64,000 nucleotides of DNA. It comes from an uncultured Deferribacteres bacterium (lineage in GTDB: Bacteria > Zhuqueibacterota > JdFR-76 > DREG01). The translations under genes and the position numbers were made by a program. Location of the stretch: positions 1 through 64,000 of the forward strand of contig CAJVYQ010000024.1 in NCBI GenBank assembly GCA_913009825.1, read 5' to 3'. Shown piece after piece: positions 18,143 to 27,087 of the stretch (positions are counted from its first letter, which is position 1; every line of letters begins with the position of its first letter). Below the pieces are notes generated by a model that ran no database searches, was not told the DNA's origin, and saw only the letters and a program-made list of their open reading frames with translations.

Positions 18143-19333
18143 TTATTTAATAAGCAGCATTTTTTTTGTTTCACTCATGTTGCCAACTTTTAAATTGTAA
18201 AAATATAATCCGTTTGTAATACTGCTTCCGTTAAATATAACGCTGTATTTTCCTGTTTTTTTATACTCGTGCACCAGTGTGCTAATCTCTTTTCCTAACA
18301 GATTAAAAACTTTAATGGAAACAAAATCGGAACGCAATAACGAAAAGACTATTTGAGTCGTCGGATTAAAAGGATTCGGATGATTTTGCAACAACCTGAA
18401 AGACTTCCTGCTTTCATATTCATTGAAAGATTGTTCTGAGTTTACCGATGTAAAATTGGACTGCATGGTTATTAATAAACTCCATAGTGCAGACGCTACA
18501 TATTTTTTGCCTTTGCTGTTCAGATGCCCGCCGTCACTGCTCCACCCGTTATTCTCCGGATTACTTGAATCATACCACATCATCGGATAAGATGTACCCT
18601 GATATTCAAAAGACTGATAATTTCCGTTTTCATCGTGTGCCTCTAAGTCGGCCAGATCAAAAAGATAGCTTTCTGCATTTTTGATATACTCCCGAAGCTT
18701 TTGATTGTAGGTATGACGATTCATATTTCTCTGTTTATCACTGCTGAACTTCAGCGCGGAAAGCGGTACGGTTACATGGACAAATTTACAATTCGGGAAA
18801 TCCTTCTGCAGTGAATCCATGGCAGCAATATAGTGACTAAACAAACTGTCGATATCAAGACTAAGTGAATTAAAATCTAGGTAACAAAATTTAAAGAAAG
18901 CAATATTGCACACTTCAGCCCAGACATTTCCGTTTGAATCCAGGCCTCTCATTTTGGTTTCAAACGCGTCAATTTTACCATGGGGAAAGGTGTTGTTTCC
19001 ATTTGCCCAATGGCCAAAAGCCGGCTCCGTTAATTTATCCGGATCATTAATGATGTTAAGACCAAACCTGCCGGGATCATCCGAAGATAATGTCTCTAAT
19101 CCATCGATAATATTGTATCCAATGGACTGATGGCCGAACATAATTTTATCTGCCCGGACAGAATCAAACAGCGCCGTCCCATATCCGGAAGGGTTCCAAT
19201 TCGAATGATTAATTACAACTGATTTACCGGCTATGGCATGATTAATCAGGAAACCCAGGAAAAAGAAAAGCAACATATTCAGTTTTTTCAAATACAAATG
19301 CTTAAATCGATTTTTATTTTTTTTACGTTTCAT
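18143..19333 (-). CDS. Secreted SGNH-like protein with type IX secretion C-terminal domain
   Basis: 396 aa. The N-terminal signal (about 20-36, MLLFFFLGFLINHAIAG) comes after a long basic start. The central domain (55-300) shares FGHQSIGYN (Ser70), IAFFKFCYLDF, HVTVPLSA, FDLADLE and DGGHLNSKG with the lipoprotein at 16624-17466. The last 80 residues form a sorting domain: NHPNPFNPTTQIVFSL, then a KVFNLLGKEI strand and GLYFYNLKVG, ending MLLIK. This indicates delivery across the outer membrane by a T9SS-like system. Its ATG overlaps the previous stop (TAATG), implying translational coupling. Activity is inferred only. Confidence 0.75.
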   Translation of the reverse strand: MKRKKNKNRFKHLYLKKLNMLLFFFLGFLINHAIAGKSVVINHSNWNPSGYGTALFDSVRADKIMFGHQSIGYNIIDGLETLSSDDPGRFGLNIINDPDKLTEPAFGHWANGNNTFPHGKIDAFETKMRGLDSNGNVWAEVCNIAFFKFCYLDFNSLSLDIDSLFSHYIAAMDSLQKDFPNCKFVHVTVPLSALKFSSDKQRNMNRHTYNQKLREYIKNAESYLFDLADLEAHDENGNYQSFEYQGTSYPMMWYDSSNPENNGWSSDGGHLNSKGKKYVASALWSLLITMQSNFTSVNSEQSFNEYESRKSFRLLQNHPNPFNPTTQIVFSLLRSDFVSIKVFNLLGKEISTLVHEYKKTGKYSVIFNGSSITNGLYFYNLKVGNMSETKKMLLIK

Positions 19334-20652
19334 TATATCTCACTCTCCTTATTTACTTTGGTAGATATTTCGGAAAACAGATTAAATACTTTAGTTTGAA
19401 CCGATGGAATTTTTTCGTTAAGTTGGCTCCTGATGAAGTCTCTTTGCTCAAATGCCCGCTCGACAATGTCCCATATCTCTTCTTCGTTTAAATGACGCGG
19501 ATCAGCTACGAATGATTCTGTTCCTATAGTCTGCATAACTCCATAGAATTTTTTACTGTAGGCAACAGGAACGGAAGGTATGCATTGGGAAAGCGCGGCA
19601 ATACAAGCGTGCATTCTGGAACCGATAAAAAAATCACACAAACCAATGATATATTTTATTTCATTCTGATTGTAAGTCCCGTCAACGGTGAAAATTCTGC
19701 TTTTATATTTTGTTTTCAAATCGGAAAATATTTTTTTGCAAACCACATAATCACTTTCCGGATGATCCATGGAACCAAAAACGTGGGGGATCAAAAATAC
19801 TACCGATTTTTTTCTGATGATGAGCCGATCAATCAAATCGTAAATAAAATGCTTGTAATCTATTTTTAAACCGAACATGTTGTTTCGATTGTACCCCCCT
19901 ATAAACAGCAGTCCGCTTATATTCAACCCGACGACAGGGGAATCGTATGTTTCACGGACAAAAAAGTCTTCCGGTTGTAACATTTCAGGTTTTACGGGAT
20001 CTACAATAAATGCAACGTCGTAACAAAAATTCAGTTTATTTTTTACCCACGATTCTCCTAAAAACGAATTCATCTCCTTCAAACCCGTGTAATCCCTTGA
20101 ATAAATCAATTCTGATCTTTTTAGAATATACCCGGCTATGAAAGATGCGGATTTTGTCCGAAATGGGCCCAATGTCTGAGGCAAAAGGATCAACTCCCGA
20201 CGGATGAAAAGTACAAGAAGCTGAGGCAAAGCCACATAGAAGAACCTTGCCAAACCATAAATATCGCTGAAACTATCACCGCCGGCAATCGATGCACAAA
20301 AATCCATTTCACTAATGCTGCTCAAAAAAAAGTTGCCGGCAATAATTCTGTTTTTAATTTTTGTAAAGGGAATTATTTTCAGAAGTAATGTGAGAAGAAT
20401 TAAAACGGCAATATTGTTTTTCAGATAAATCTTTTTTGAGAATCGAAGATTCAGAAGCTGAACCTTTACCGTCCCATTAGAGAATTTAAAATCGTACTGC
20501 CGTCTTTCTTTTCCATAATCCAGTAAAAATATTTGCGCATCCGGAAATTGATGCTGAATACTTTTGATGATCCCGTCGGTTAATGCGCTTACTCCCAGAT
20601 TATTTGTCCTGAATGTTGCGCCTAATAAGCAGATTTTATGATTTTCGTTCAT
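19333..20652 (-). CDS. Polysaccharide pyruvyl transferase family protein
   Basis: 439 aa. N-terminal LLGATFRTNNLGVSALTDG and C-terminal GSRMHACIAALSQCIPSVPVAYSKKF are signature blocks of the CsaB/WcaK family, which adds pyruvyl ketals from phosphoenolpyruvate to sugars of surface polymers. The product would carry negative charge. It lies 15 bases after the polymerase-like gene and overlaps the SGNH/T9SS gene by one base. Confidence 0.85.
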   Translation of the reverse strand: MNENHKICLLGATFRTNNLGVSALTDGIIKSIQHQFPDAQIFLLDYGKERRQYDFKFSNGTVKVQLLNLRFSKKIYLKNNIAVLILLTLLLKIIPFTKIKNRIIAGNFFLSSISEMDFCASIAGGDSFSDIYGLARFFYVALPQLLVLFIRRELILLPQTLGPFRTKSASFIAGYILKRSELIYSRDYTGLKEMNSFLGESWVKNKLNFCYDVAFIVDPVKPEMLQPEDFFVRETYDSPVVGLNISGLLFIGGYNRNNMFGLKIDYKHFIYDLIDRLIIRKKSVVFLIPHVFGSMDHPESDYVVCKKIFSDLKTKYKSRIFTVDGTYNQNEIKYIIGLCDFFIGSRMHACIAALSQCIPSVPVAYSKKFYGVMQTIGTESFVADPRHLNEEEIWDIVERAFEQRDFIRSQLNEKIPSVQTKVFNLFSEISTKVNKESEI

Positions 20653-20667
20653 CTGATTTATATTCGG

Positions 20668-22017
20668 TCAGTGAGCAGTGTAATTAAAAACCAACCGATC
20701 TTCCTCATCGGACACCGACTCTTCCGATTCAGCATCTGAAAATATACTGTCAAAAAGAGAGATGATCGCAAGCGTCATATACCATATAATAATTATCTGA
20801 TCAAAATATGATACGGACAAAAATGATACCAGATTTGTAAGAAATGAAACACCGATTCCCCACACCAGGATTTGTTCAAGCGGCGGGATCTCCGTTCTCT
20901 TCAATGTCCGGTCGATATTTCGATAGCAGGCAAAAATAACAGACAGAAATAATACAAGCGAAATAAGTCCGCCGTCGACTCCGATACGAATATACTGATT
21001 TGTCAGATCAAAAAGTCCCCTTCCCCAGCTTGCGGTAAATTTTGTCCCCAACAACGCCCATTCGAAAAAATGCCTGATAAATTCATCGATTAAAAAATAG
21101 CGATAAAAACCGGTCGATGCGCCGATCACTTTTACGTGCATAAACAATGCCCATATCGGCGCTCTCATCAAAATTTGGATGGCTAATAAAGAGCTGCCGA
21201 TACCCCACAGAATGAAATTCATGTTTTTACGCAGCGGCCAAAGGCTCAATACGGCCAAACCCGCGGCGTAAGAAATGATGGGCCCGCTCGACGAAGACAG
21301 CACCGTAATCACCGTTGCCGCAATTCCTCCGATAAACAGTAAGGTTCTCTCCTGTTTCATGTTTAACCAGAAGGAAATGAACAACGGCATCAGGGCGGCA
21401 CCGAAACTACCGGCTAAAATCGGATGAAAGAACGCTCCCTGACACCGTAATCTTCCTTCCCGAATATAAGTGATTTCCGGCACACCGCCAAATATTGAAA
21501 AAATATTATGCCTCGTTAACCGTTCATTGATCATAAAAACCGCCACAAGAATAGCAATGAATGAAAGTGTCTTTATAATCATTTGGATATCATTCACATC
21601 CCGGATGTAAAACCTGAACAGGAAGTAGATGCCCAGCGCATCAAATGAGCCGCCAAGGCGATTAAAAAATGCGCCGCTTGTCTGCCAGAGTAATGTGTAA
21701 GTGACAATTCTGAAGAGAACCCATAAAATTAAAATATGATCTATTGCGTTAAGTTTGAGAGGCTTCATTTCATGGCGCAGAAAAAGACGGGCGAAGGCGA
21801 ATAGCAACAAAATTCGCAGCATGGAAAAATCAAGGCTTGCGATGACAATCCGTTGAAGCATGGGAACCAAAAAGCCCCCGAGCATAAAGGGTACAATCTG
21901 ATATTTACGCGGCAAAAAGAATATCAGGATTCCCATTAAAATGGTAAACCCTAACGCAACAGGATGAATGATGGTTTGTCCGCCGAGATCCTGGCCAATT
22001 CTGTACGTTTCATCCAT
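20668..22017 (-). CDS. O-antigen ligase/polymerase-like (Wzy-type) membrane protein
   Basis: 449 aa with about ten to twelve hydrophobic segments from residue 15 to 430 and a large loop around 280-340 (with SWGRGLFDLTNQYIRIGVDGG), the pattern of the O-antigen ligase/Wzy superfamily. It probably polymerises the lipid-linked repeat units in the periplasm after flipping by the Wzx-like protein encoded just upstream. Sequence alone cannot separate polymerase from ligase function. Confidence 0.75.
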   Translation of the reverse strand: MDETYRIGQDLGGQTIIHPVALGFTILMGILIFFLPRKYQIVPFMLGGFLVPMLQRIVIASLDFSMLRILLLFAFARLFLRHEMKPLKLNAIDHILILWVLFRIVTYTLLWQTSGAFFNRLGGSFDALGIYFLFRFYIRDVNDIQMIIKTLSFIAILVAVFMINERLTRHNIFSIFGGVPEITYIREGRLRCQGAFFHPILAGSFGAALMPLFISFWLNMKQERTLLFIGGIAATVITVLSSSSGPIISYAAGLAVLSLWPLRKNMNFILWGIGSSLLAIQILMRAPIWALFMHVKVIGASTGFYRYFLIDEFIRHFFEWALLGTKFTASWGRGLFDLTNQYIRIGVDGGLISLVLFLSVIFACYRNIDRTLKRTEIPPLEQILVWGIGVSFLTNLVSFLSVSYFDQIIIIWYMTLAIISLFDSIFSDAESEESVSDEEDRLVFNYTAH

Positions 22018-22067
22018 GATTTAACCGGTCTTTGGATCCTTTCGTTTTTAGGCAGCCGATTTTTTGT

Positions 22068-23552
22068 CTATTCGGTAGTGAAAATCGTGGAGATTTTACC
22101 TGTTCCGTAGAACAACCGGAATGCAATATAAGTAATTACCAGAGAAGTTACCATTCCCGTAAATAAACCAAAGAGAGGTAACGACAATAAAAAGGGATTC
22201 AAAATCATCCAGGCAATAATTCCCAGCAGGGAAACACCGGCTGCCTGCAGAAAGATTAAACCATATCGTCTTAAATTAAGATTTGTAATTTTACCGATTT
22301 TACTTACCTGAAAAAAATATCCGATAAACATTGAGAATAAACCGGCCGCCGCTGCACCTGTAAGACCAAATTTATTAACAAAAGGATAGATAAAAATTAT
22401 AATCATGATTGTTCTGATCCCGACAAACAACCTGTGTAATTCCGGCCTGCCGATAGCAAGATAAACCGAAGCGATCGGCATGCTGCATACTCGAAACAAC
22501 GCCGTAGTAAAGATGATTGCAAACGGAATTGCTACGGTGGCATATTGTGTTCCGTAAACAAGTGAGAGGAGATTTTTCCCGTAAAGAATAACAAAAACCA
22601 ACCCGGGAAATCCTAAAAAAGCAATTGCAGAGGTGATTTTATAAATAGATTGATTGATTCGTTGAAAATTTTTCTGCATCTCCGAAAATGCAGGCATCAT
22701 CACTTCGGTGATAACCGTTGAAAATTGAATGGGAATCTGGGCCAACGACAGGGCCATACTGTAGAAACCGACTTCCGAAGCAGAACAAAGCTTACCGATA
22801 ACAAATATATCGGTTCGTAAAAAAATAAATGTTAAAATCGGCAGACCCAGCATACCGCGGGCATAGTTGAATAGAGCTTTTAAGTGATTCCTTGCAAAAT
22901 TTAAACCGGGACGAAAAGGACAAATGAGGTACGAAAGGATAAAACGACTGACGGCTTCTACGATAAAACCGGTCACCAAAGCCCATACATTGGGAATAAC
23001 GAACGCCAAACAGATGGTGGATAAAACGCCAAGGACACCTCCTGAATGATAAACACCCACCCAGCGTTTAAAATCCATTCTTTTAAGGGCAACATAGGCC
23101 ATAGGACTGAGAAGCCCGTTAAAAATAATACTTAAGAAGGCAATTCGCAATAGCGGCGTCAGCTCCGGATTGTTGTAAAATTCGGCGATCCAGGGTGCCC
23201 CTGAATATGCGAGATAATATAATCCCGCTCCGCGAATGAAAGAAAACCACCAGGCGCCGTTCAGGTAGTCACGCTCATGTCCTTTCGGATTTTGAATGAT
23301 GGATTGTTTAATGCCTATTTCCGTAAATGACTGGAAAGCCAGATTTATGGCCAATACAATCGCCATTATTCCAAAAACATCCGGCGCCAGTAAACGCGTT
23401 AAAATCATGTTTCGGATGAGGCGCAAACCCTGTTCCAGGCCGTTTCCTCCACTCATCCAAACGGTGCCGCGAAACGATTTACTTCTCAGACTGTCGCCGC
23501 CGTGCAATATTGCAATTTTATTTAAAATGGAAACCGAACCGTTTCTGTTCAT
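22068..23552 (-). CDS. Wzx-type polysaccharide flippase (MOP superfamily)
   Basis: 494 aa with about 12 to 14 membrane segments. The start SKSFRGTVWMSGGNGLEQGLR and LLAPDVFGIMAIVLA resemble the lipopolysaccharide-biosynthesis flippases (RfbX/Wzx). It should translocate undecaprenyl-linked repeat units across the inner membrane. Its ATG overlaps the stop of the upstream glycosyltransferase gene (ATGA). Confidence 0.85.
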   Translation of the reverse strand: MNRNGSVSILNKIAILHGGDSLRSKSFRGTVWMSGGNGLEQGLRLIRNMILTRLLAPDVFGIMAIVLAINLAFQSFTEIGIKQSIIQNPKGHERDYLNGAWWFSFIRGAGLYYLAYSGAPWIAEFYNNPELTPLLRIAFLSIIFNGLLSPMAYVALKRMDFKRWVGVYHSGGVLGVLSTICLAFVIPNVWALVTGFIVEAVSRFILSYLICPFRPGLNFARNHLKALFNYARGMLGLPILTFIFLRTDIFVIGKLCSASEVGFYSMALSLAQIPIQFSTVITEVMMPAFSEMQKNFQRINQSIYKITSAIAFLGFPGLVFVILYGKNLLSLVYGTQYATVAIPFAIIFTTALFRVCSMPIASVYLAIGRPELHRLFVGIRTIMIIIFIYPFVNKFGLTGAAAAGLFSMFIGYFFQVSKIGKITNLNLRRYGLIFLQAAGVSLLGIIAWMILNPFLLSLPLFGLFTGMVTSLVITYIAFRLFYGTGKISTIFTTE

Positions 23553-24535
23553 TGTTTTGTTTTACTCTGAACCGCTTGAATTTGTTTTTCCGGTCCTAAT
23601 GACCATTTTAAGATCGTTTTCCATTTTTGATAAGAATATTCTACATCGTTACTAGAAAGCGCTTTGCTTTTAATCGGTTTCAGCAAAAAAATGAAAACCA
23701 GCCGAATGCAGCTAACAATAAAAAGCATAATTTTGTAACTTCCTGCATACATTGAACTTCTTGTTTTTTTAAAAAAGGTCGTTTTGGCATTCTGCATCAT
23801 CAAAACAGAAAAAAAATTGCTGTTTTGTTTTGCAGAACTTTTCCCCTCATAATGAATGACATTTGTATCACCAAGATAGTAGACATGGAATCCGGATTTA
23901 TTAATTTTGTAGCAAAGGTCAACATCTTCCCCGTACATAAAATAATCGGCGCTGAATAAGCCAACGTCTTTGAACACTTCACGTTTAACCATCATACAGG
24001 CTCCTGAAATCACATCCACTTTAACAGAAGTGCCGCTGTCATCGAACAAGGGTTGCATACCCCACAATTTAAGTTTTGGGAAAAACAGTTTTAGACGATC
24101 GACATCGAGCATCTGGTTTAAAATGCTGGGAAAAGCTTTGACTGACGATAGTTGAACGGACAGATCGGGGTTCAATAATTTACACCCCACAACCCCGGCA
24201 TCGGGTGTATTTTTTAAAAAAGCGGCCATTTTACCGATGGCGGAATCCAAAACTTCCGTATCCGGGTTTAAAAACAAAAGGACATCGGCGGATGCGTGCT
24301 GATAGGCCAGGTTGTTTGCCCCGGCAAAACCAAGATTTTTTTTATTTTGTATGAATATAACTTCCGGGAATTGTGCAGCCAACATTTCCCTGCAGCCGTC
24401 ATAGGAGGCATTGTCCACAATAATTATTTCAAAATTCAGATTATCGGTTTGTTTGTAAATGGAAGAGAGACATCTTTTAAGGTAATCGACAGAATTCCAG
24501 TTAATAATGATAATCGAAAGATCCATTTTGCTCAT
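23549..24535 (-). CDS. Family 2 glycosyltransferase (rhamnosyltransferase-like)
   Basis: About 328 aa. A TTG at 24550 is in frame, but the ATGs at 24535 and 24526 are more credible; MDLSIIIINWNSVDYLKRC is a typical start. GT-A features: IIVDNASYDG, FLNPDTEVL (the DxD-like site), GVVGCKLL and YGEDVDLCYKINKSGF, where ED may be the catalytic base. A hydrophobic C-terminal segment (about 275-295) suggests membrane association. It probably adds a deoxysugar or similar residue to the repeat unit. Confidence 0.85.
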   Translation of the reverse strand: MSKMDLSIIIINWNSVDYLKRCLSSIYKQTDNLNFEIIIVDNASYDGCREMLAAQFPEVIFIQNKKNLGFAGANNLAYQHASADVLLFLNPDTEVLDSAIGKMAAFLKNTPDAGVVGCKLLNPDLSVQLSSVKAFPSILNQMLDVDRLKLFFPKLKLWGMQPLFDDSGTSVKVDVISGACMMVKREVFKDVGLFSADYFMYGEDVDLCYKINKSGFHVYYLGDTNVIHYEGKSSAKQNSNFFSVLMMQNAKTTFFKKTRSSMYAGSYKIMLFIVSCIRLVFIFLLKPIKSKALSSNDVEYSYQKWKTILKWSLGPEKQIQAVQSKTKQ

Positions 24536-24586
24536 AAACCGTTTACTCAATCCGACAGATGATTTCTTGCGGGAAATGACCGGGCA

Positions 24587-26185
24587 TTATTCGGGAACTT
24601 CCTTAACATCATCGGGAAATATATAGATATGTACAGCTAATTTTTCAAATGAATCGGAAAAAGACCCTTTTTGAATATTGATCTTTCGGTCTTCATCGTA
24701 CACATCAACCGTTGTTCCGTCGGAAATTCCTGCTATACGAAATGTCACATTCTCTTTTTTTTCTTTGAGATTAGCGGCAATGATGTAAAACCGGTGATCG
24801 TTTTCTCTGACCATGATATCGACCCTGCCTCCGTTATGCTCCATTTTTGCGATGGATATTCCGGATTGTTCCGGTCCGAGAATTACCGGGGTCAATTTTT
24901 CAATCTGTTTTTTAAACTTCTGCAATACAGCTACATTTTCTTTGGGGATCGGGCAGAAATAGTGAAACAGTTGAATCGCCTTTACACCGTGAATTACACT
25001 TACCCAAATTAAATTTTTTAACTGCACCGGATCAGGACCGGGCGTCCAGCCGCGGTTATTTCTAAGCGGACTTCCACAGGGTTTGTCATGCCCTTTTTTT
25101 TGGGGATCGTGCAAATCCTGTGATTCAATGCAGGTGGCAATGGGAAACAGATCATAATTCCATTTCCTGGCCCGATCTAAAGCCAGGGCATAATCTTCAA
25201 GAGAAACCCAATTATGCCAGGTGGCATATTCGTAAGGATAATAATCCAGGGAAACAATATCCGCAATGGCTGTTTTTTTACCAAACCTGTCTTCATTGAA
25301 CAGATAACAGTACTCCTTCATCCGGTTTGTGTGGTATTTGCTTCCATTGTGAGTAAACTGATAGCCGTAGTAAAGAACCCAGACAGGATGATTAGTATCG
25401 TAACTATGTGTTAATTCAGTCCATTTTCGGTAAATTTCAGCCGGATTATATTTGTTTCTGCCGCCTAAATTCGGTTCATCGTCCCACACCCAACCAAACA
25501 ATCCGGGAAAATCTTTTGTAGCCGTTACATATTCAACAAGTTTATTTGTATCCGACGCCCTGGGGTTTTGTTTATCAAAACCGTCCCATCTTCCCGGCCC
25601 GATTACATACCACCCCTGAGAATACCCACTTTGAATGTAATCCTTCCAGGAAGCAATATTATGTTCCGGATAATAGCCCTCAAAATAAAGAGTATTGATG
25701 CACGATGCCATATCGAGCGGAGACGGATACGGCCAGTTACTGAATTTCGAGCGGTTCAACATAAATGACGTTATCGGGAAAAAGGGGGTTCCATCCGTAC
25801 AAATTGCATTCAGTTCGTTTATACCGACTTTTGGAATACCATCATGCAGGGTTGTCCAGTTCTTTTCTGCTTTCGCTACGATTTTCTCAGTACCGTTTAA
25901 TAACTGTACCGTTAAGTTGTGTTCCCCCGCGCGAAGAGAGCTGTAATCTGCCACAAAAATCTCTTCATCCTGCAAATCTCCTTTTTTCTCATATATTAAA
26001 GTGCTATCCAGTATCGCCCGCAGTCTGTAATTATTTTTCACATTTTTAATTTGGCAAAATATTTTTTGAGCAATACGAACCTCAGGGTCTGCCATGTAAA
26101 TTTCCAGAGTAGATTTCTCATTTGGTATATTACCCAGCGAAACGGTGAAAAACAGAATCATCAATATTAATTTTAAATATTTCAA
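24587..26185 (-). CDS. Exported putative TIM-barrel glycosidase in the exopolysaccharide operon
   Basis: 532 aa. Signal peptide (1-20), a beta-sandwich-like N-terminal part (about 25-115), then a TIM-barrel-like region. VWDDEPN (about 245) and a later IATCIESQD (about 360) could provide the two catalytic acids in the GH2/GH42-like clan. A beta-rich C-terminal domain ends the protein. Being embedded between glycosyltransferase genes, with a 4-base overlap with the next one, it may trim or edit the polymer during export. Family assignment is not certain. Confidence 0.6.
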   Translation of the reverse strand: MKYLKLILMILFFTVSLGNIPNEKSTLEIYMADPEVRIAQKIFCQIKNVKNNYRLRAILDSTLIYEKKGDLQDEEIFVADYSSLRAGEHNLTVQLLNGTEKIVAKAEKNWTTLHDGIPKVGINELNAICTDGTPFFPITSFMLNRSKFSNWPYPSPLDMASCINTLYFEGYYPEHNIASWKDYIQSGYSQGWYVIGPGRWDGFDKQNPRASDTNKLVEYVTATKDFPGLFGWVWDDEPNLGGRNKYNPAEIYRKWTELTHSYDTNHPVWVLYYGYQFTHNGSKYHTNRMKEYCYLFNEDRFGKKTAIADIVSLDYYPYEYATWHNWVSLEDYALALDRARKWNYDLFPIATCIESQDLHDPQKKGHDKPCGSPLRNNRGWTPGPDPVQLKNLIWVSVIHGVKAIQLFHYFCPIPKENVAVLQKFKKQIEKLTPVILGPEQSGISIAKMEHNGGRVDIMVRENDHRFYIIAANLKEKKENVTFRIAGISDGTTVDVYDEDRKINIQKGSFSDSFEKLAVHIYIFPDDVKEVPE

Positions 26186-27087
26186 TTTTTCACTTCCTGT
26201 CTGCCACTTTCAGGGTCTGAAAACAAAGACAATAATCTGTAAAGTTGCTCTTTTTTAAGATACCGGACTACTTCATCAGGAACTACAATTTTATCCCCGC
26301 GCACAAACGCGGTGGAATAACCGGCTATTCTTGAAATACTGCCCACAATCATTGGTTTCTCTTTTACCCGGTACAGGCATTTCATAATTTGAAACAGAGG
26401 ATGATTCCCGTGCGAATATTCAGCAATCCCCTGCAAATATCTGGCTTTTAAAATATTCGCTTTTTTTGTACCGGTTTGTTTGTGATGAATGATCTTTATT
26501 GAATGAAAAGATCGAACTTCCCAGCCATGCATCCGTGCCATTGCTTCTGCAATAGCATCCACACCGCCGTTTTTAAGCGGGAGATAGCCGCCGATCTCTT
26601 CGTAACATTCCCTGCGAAACATCTGAATAGCCCCGGCAACGCTGAAATCTTCACTGACGATTTGTGGATGGAATTTTTCATTCCCCAGGTTTTCAAGAAC
26701 AATCCCGCCGGCAATACCAAGTTTTGGGTTTTTAGAAAATTTTTCCAGAATTTCTTCATAATAAGCCGGCTGGAATGACAGATCGGCATCCAGATTTCCA
26801 TAAAAATTAAAATCCGGTGTTCGGACTTTTTCAAAACCTTTTCGGATGGCTTTTACTTTTGAACCGAAATTCCGCTCTCTGTTTTCCTTCAGCCGAACCA
26901 GTTCCATAAAAGGATTTTCATCAAGATATTTCTTCACAATATCATCGGTTTGATCCGTCGAGCCATCACTGACAATAACCCATTTTACCGGTTTAATGGT
27001 TTGCGAAATAACGCTCCGAATGGTTTTCTCTATGTATTCCGCTTCATTCTTTGCCGGTGTTATCAGGATGTATTTGGCATCAGGCAT
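26182..27087 (-). CDS. Family 2 glycosyltransferase
   Basis: 301 aa. GT-A fold: ILITPAKNEAEYIEKTIRSV at the N terminus, WVIVSDGSTDQTDDI, NLDADLSF (metal-binding DxD-like) and GGYLPLKNGGVDAIAEAMARM. No membrane segment is obvious. It overlaps the GT4 gene by 8 bases and the glycosidase gene by 4 bases, so all three are tightly co-translated. Sugar specificity unknown. Confidence 0.88.
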   Translation of the reverse strand: MPDAKYILITPAKNEAEYIEKTIRSVISQTIKPVKWVIVSDGSTDQTDDIVKKYLDENPFMELVRLKENRERNFGSKVKAIRKGFEKVRTPDFNFYGNLDADLSFQPAYYEEILEKFSKNPKLGIAGGIVLENLGNEKFHPQIVSEDFSVAGAIQMFRRECYEEIGGYLPLKNGGVDAIAEAMARMHGWEVRSFHSIKIIHHKQTGTKKANILKARYLQGIAEYSHGNHPLFQIMKCLYRVKEKPMIVGSISRIAGYSTAFVRGDKIVVPDEVVRYLKKEQLYRLLSLFSDPESGRQEVKN

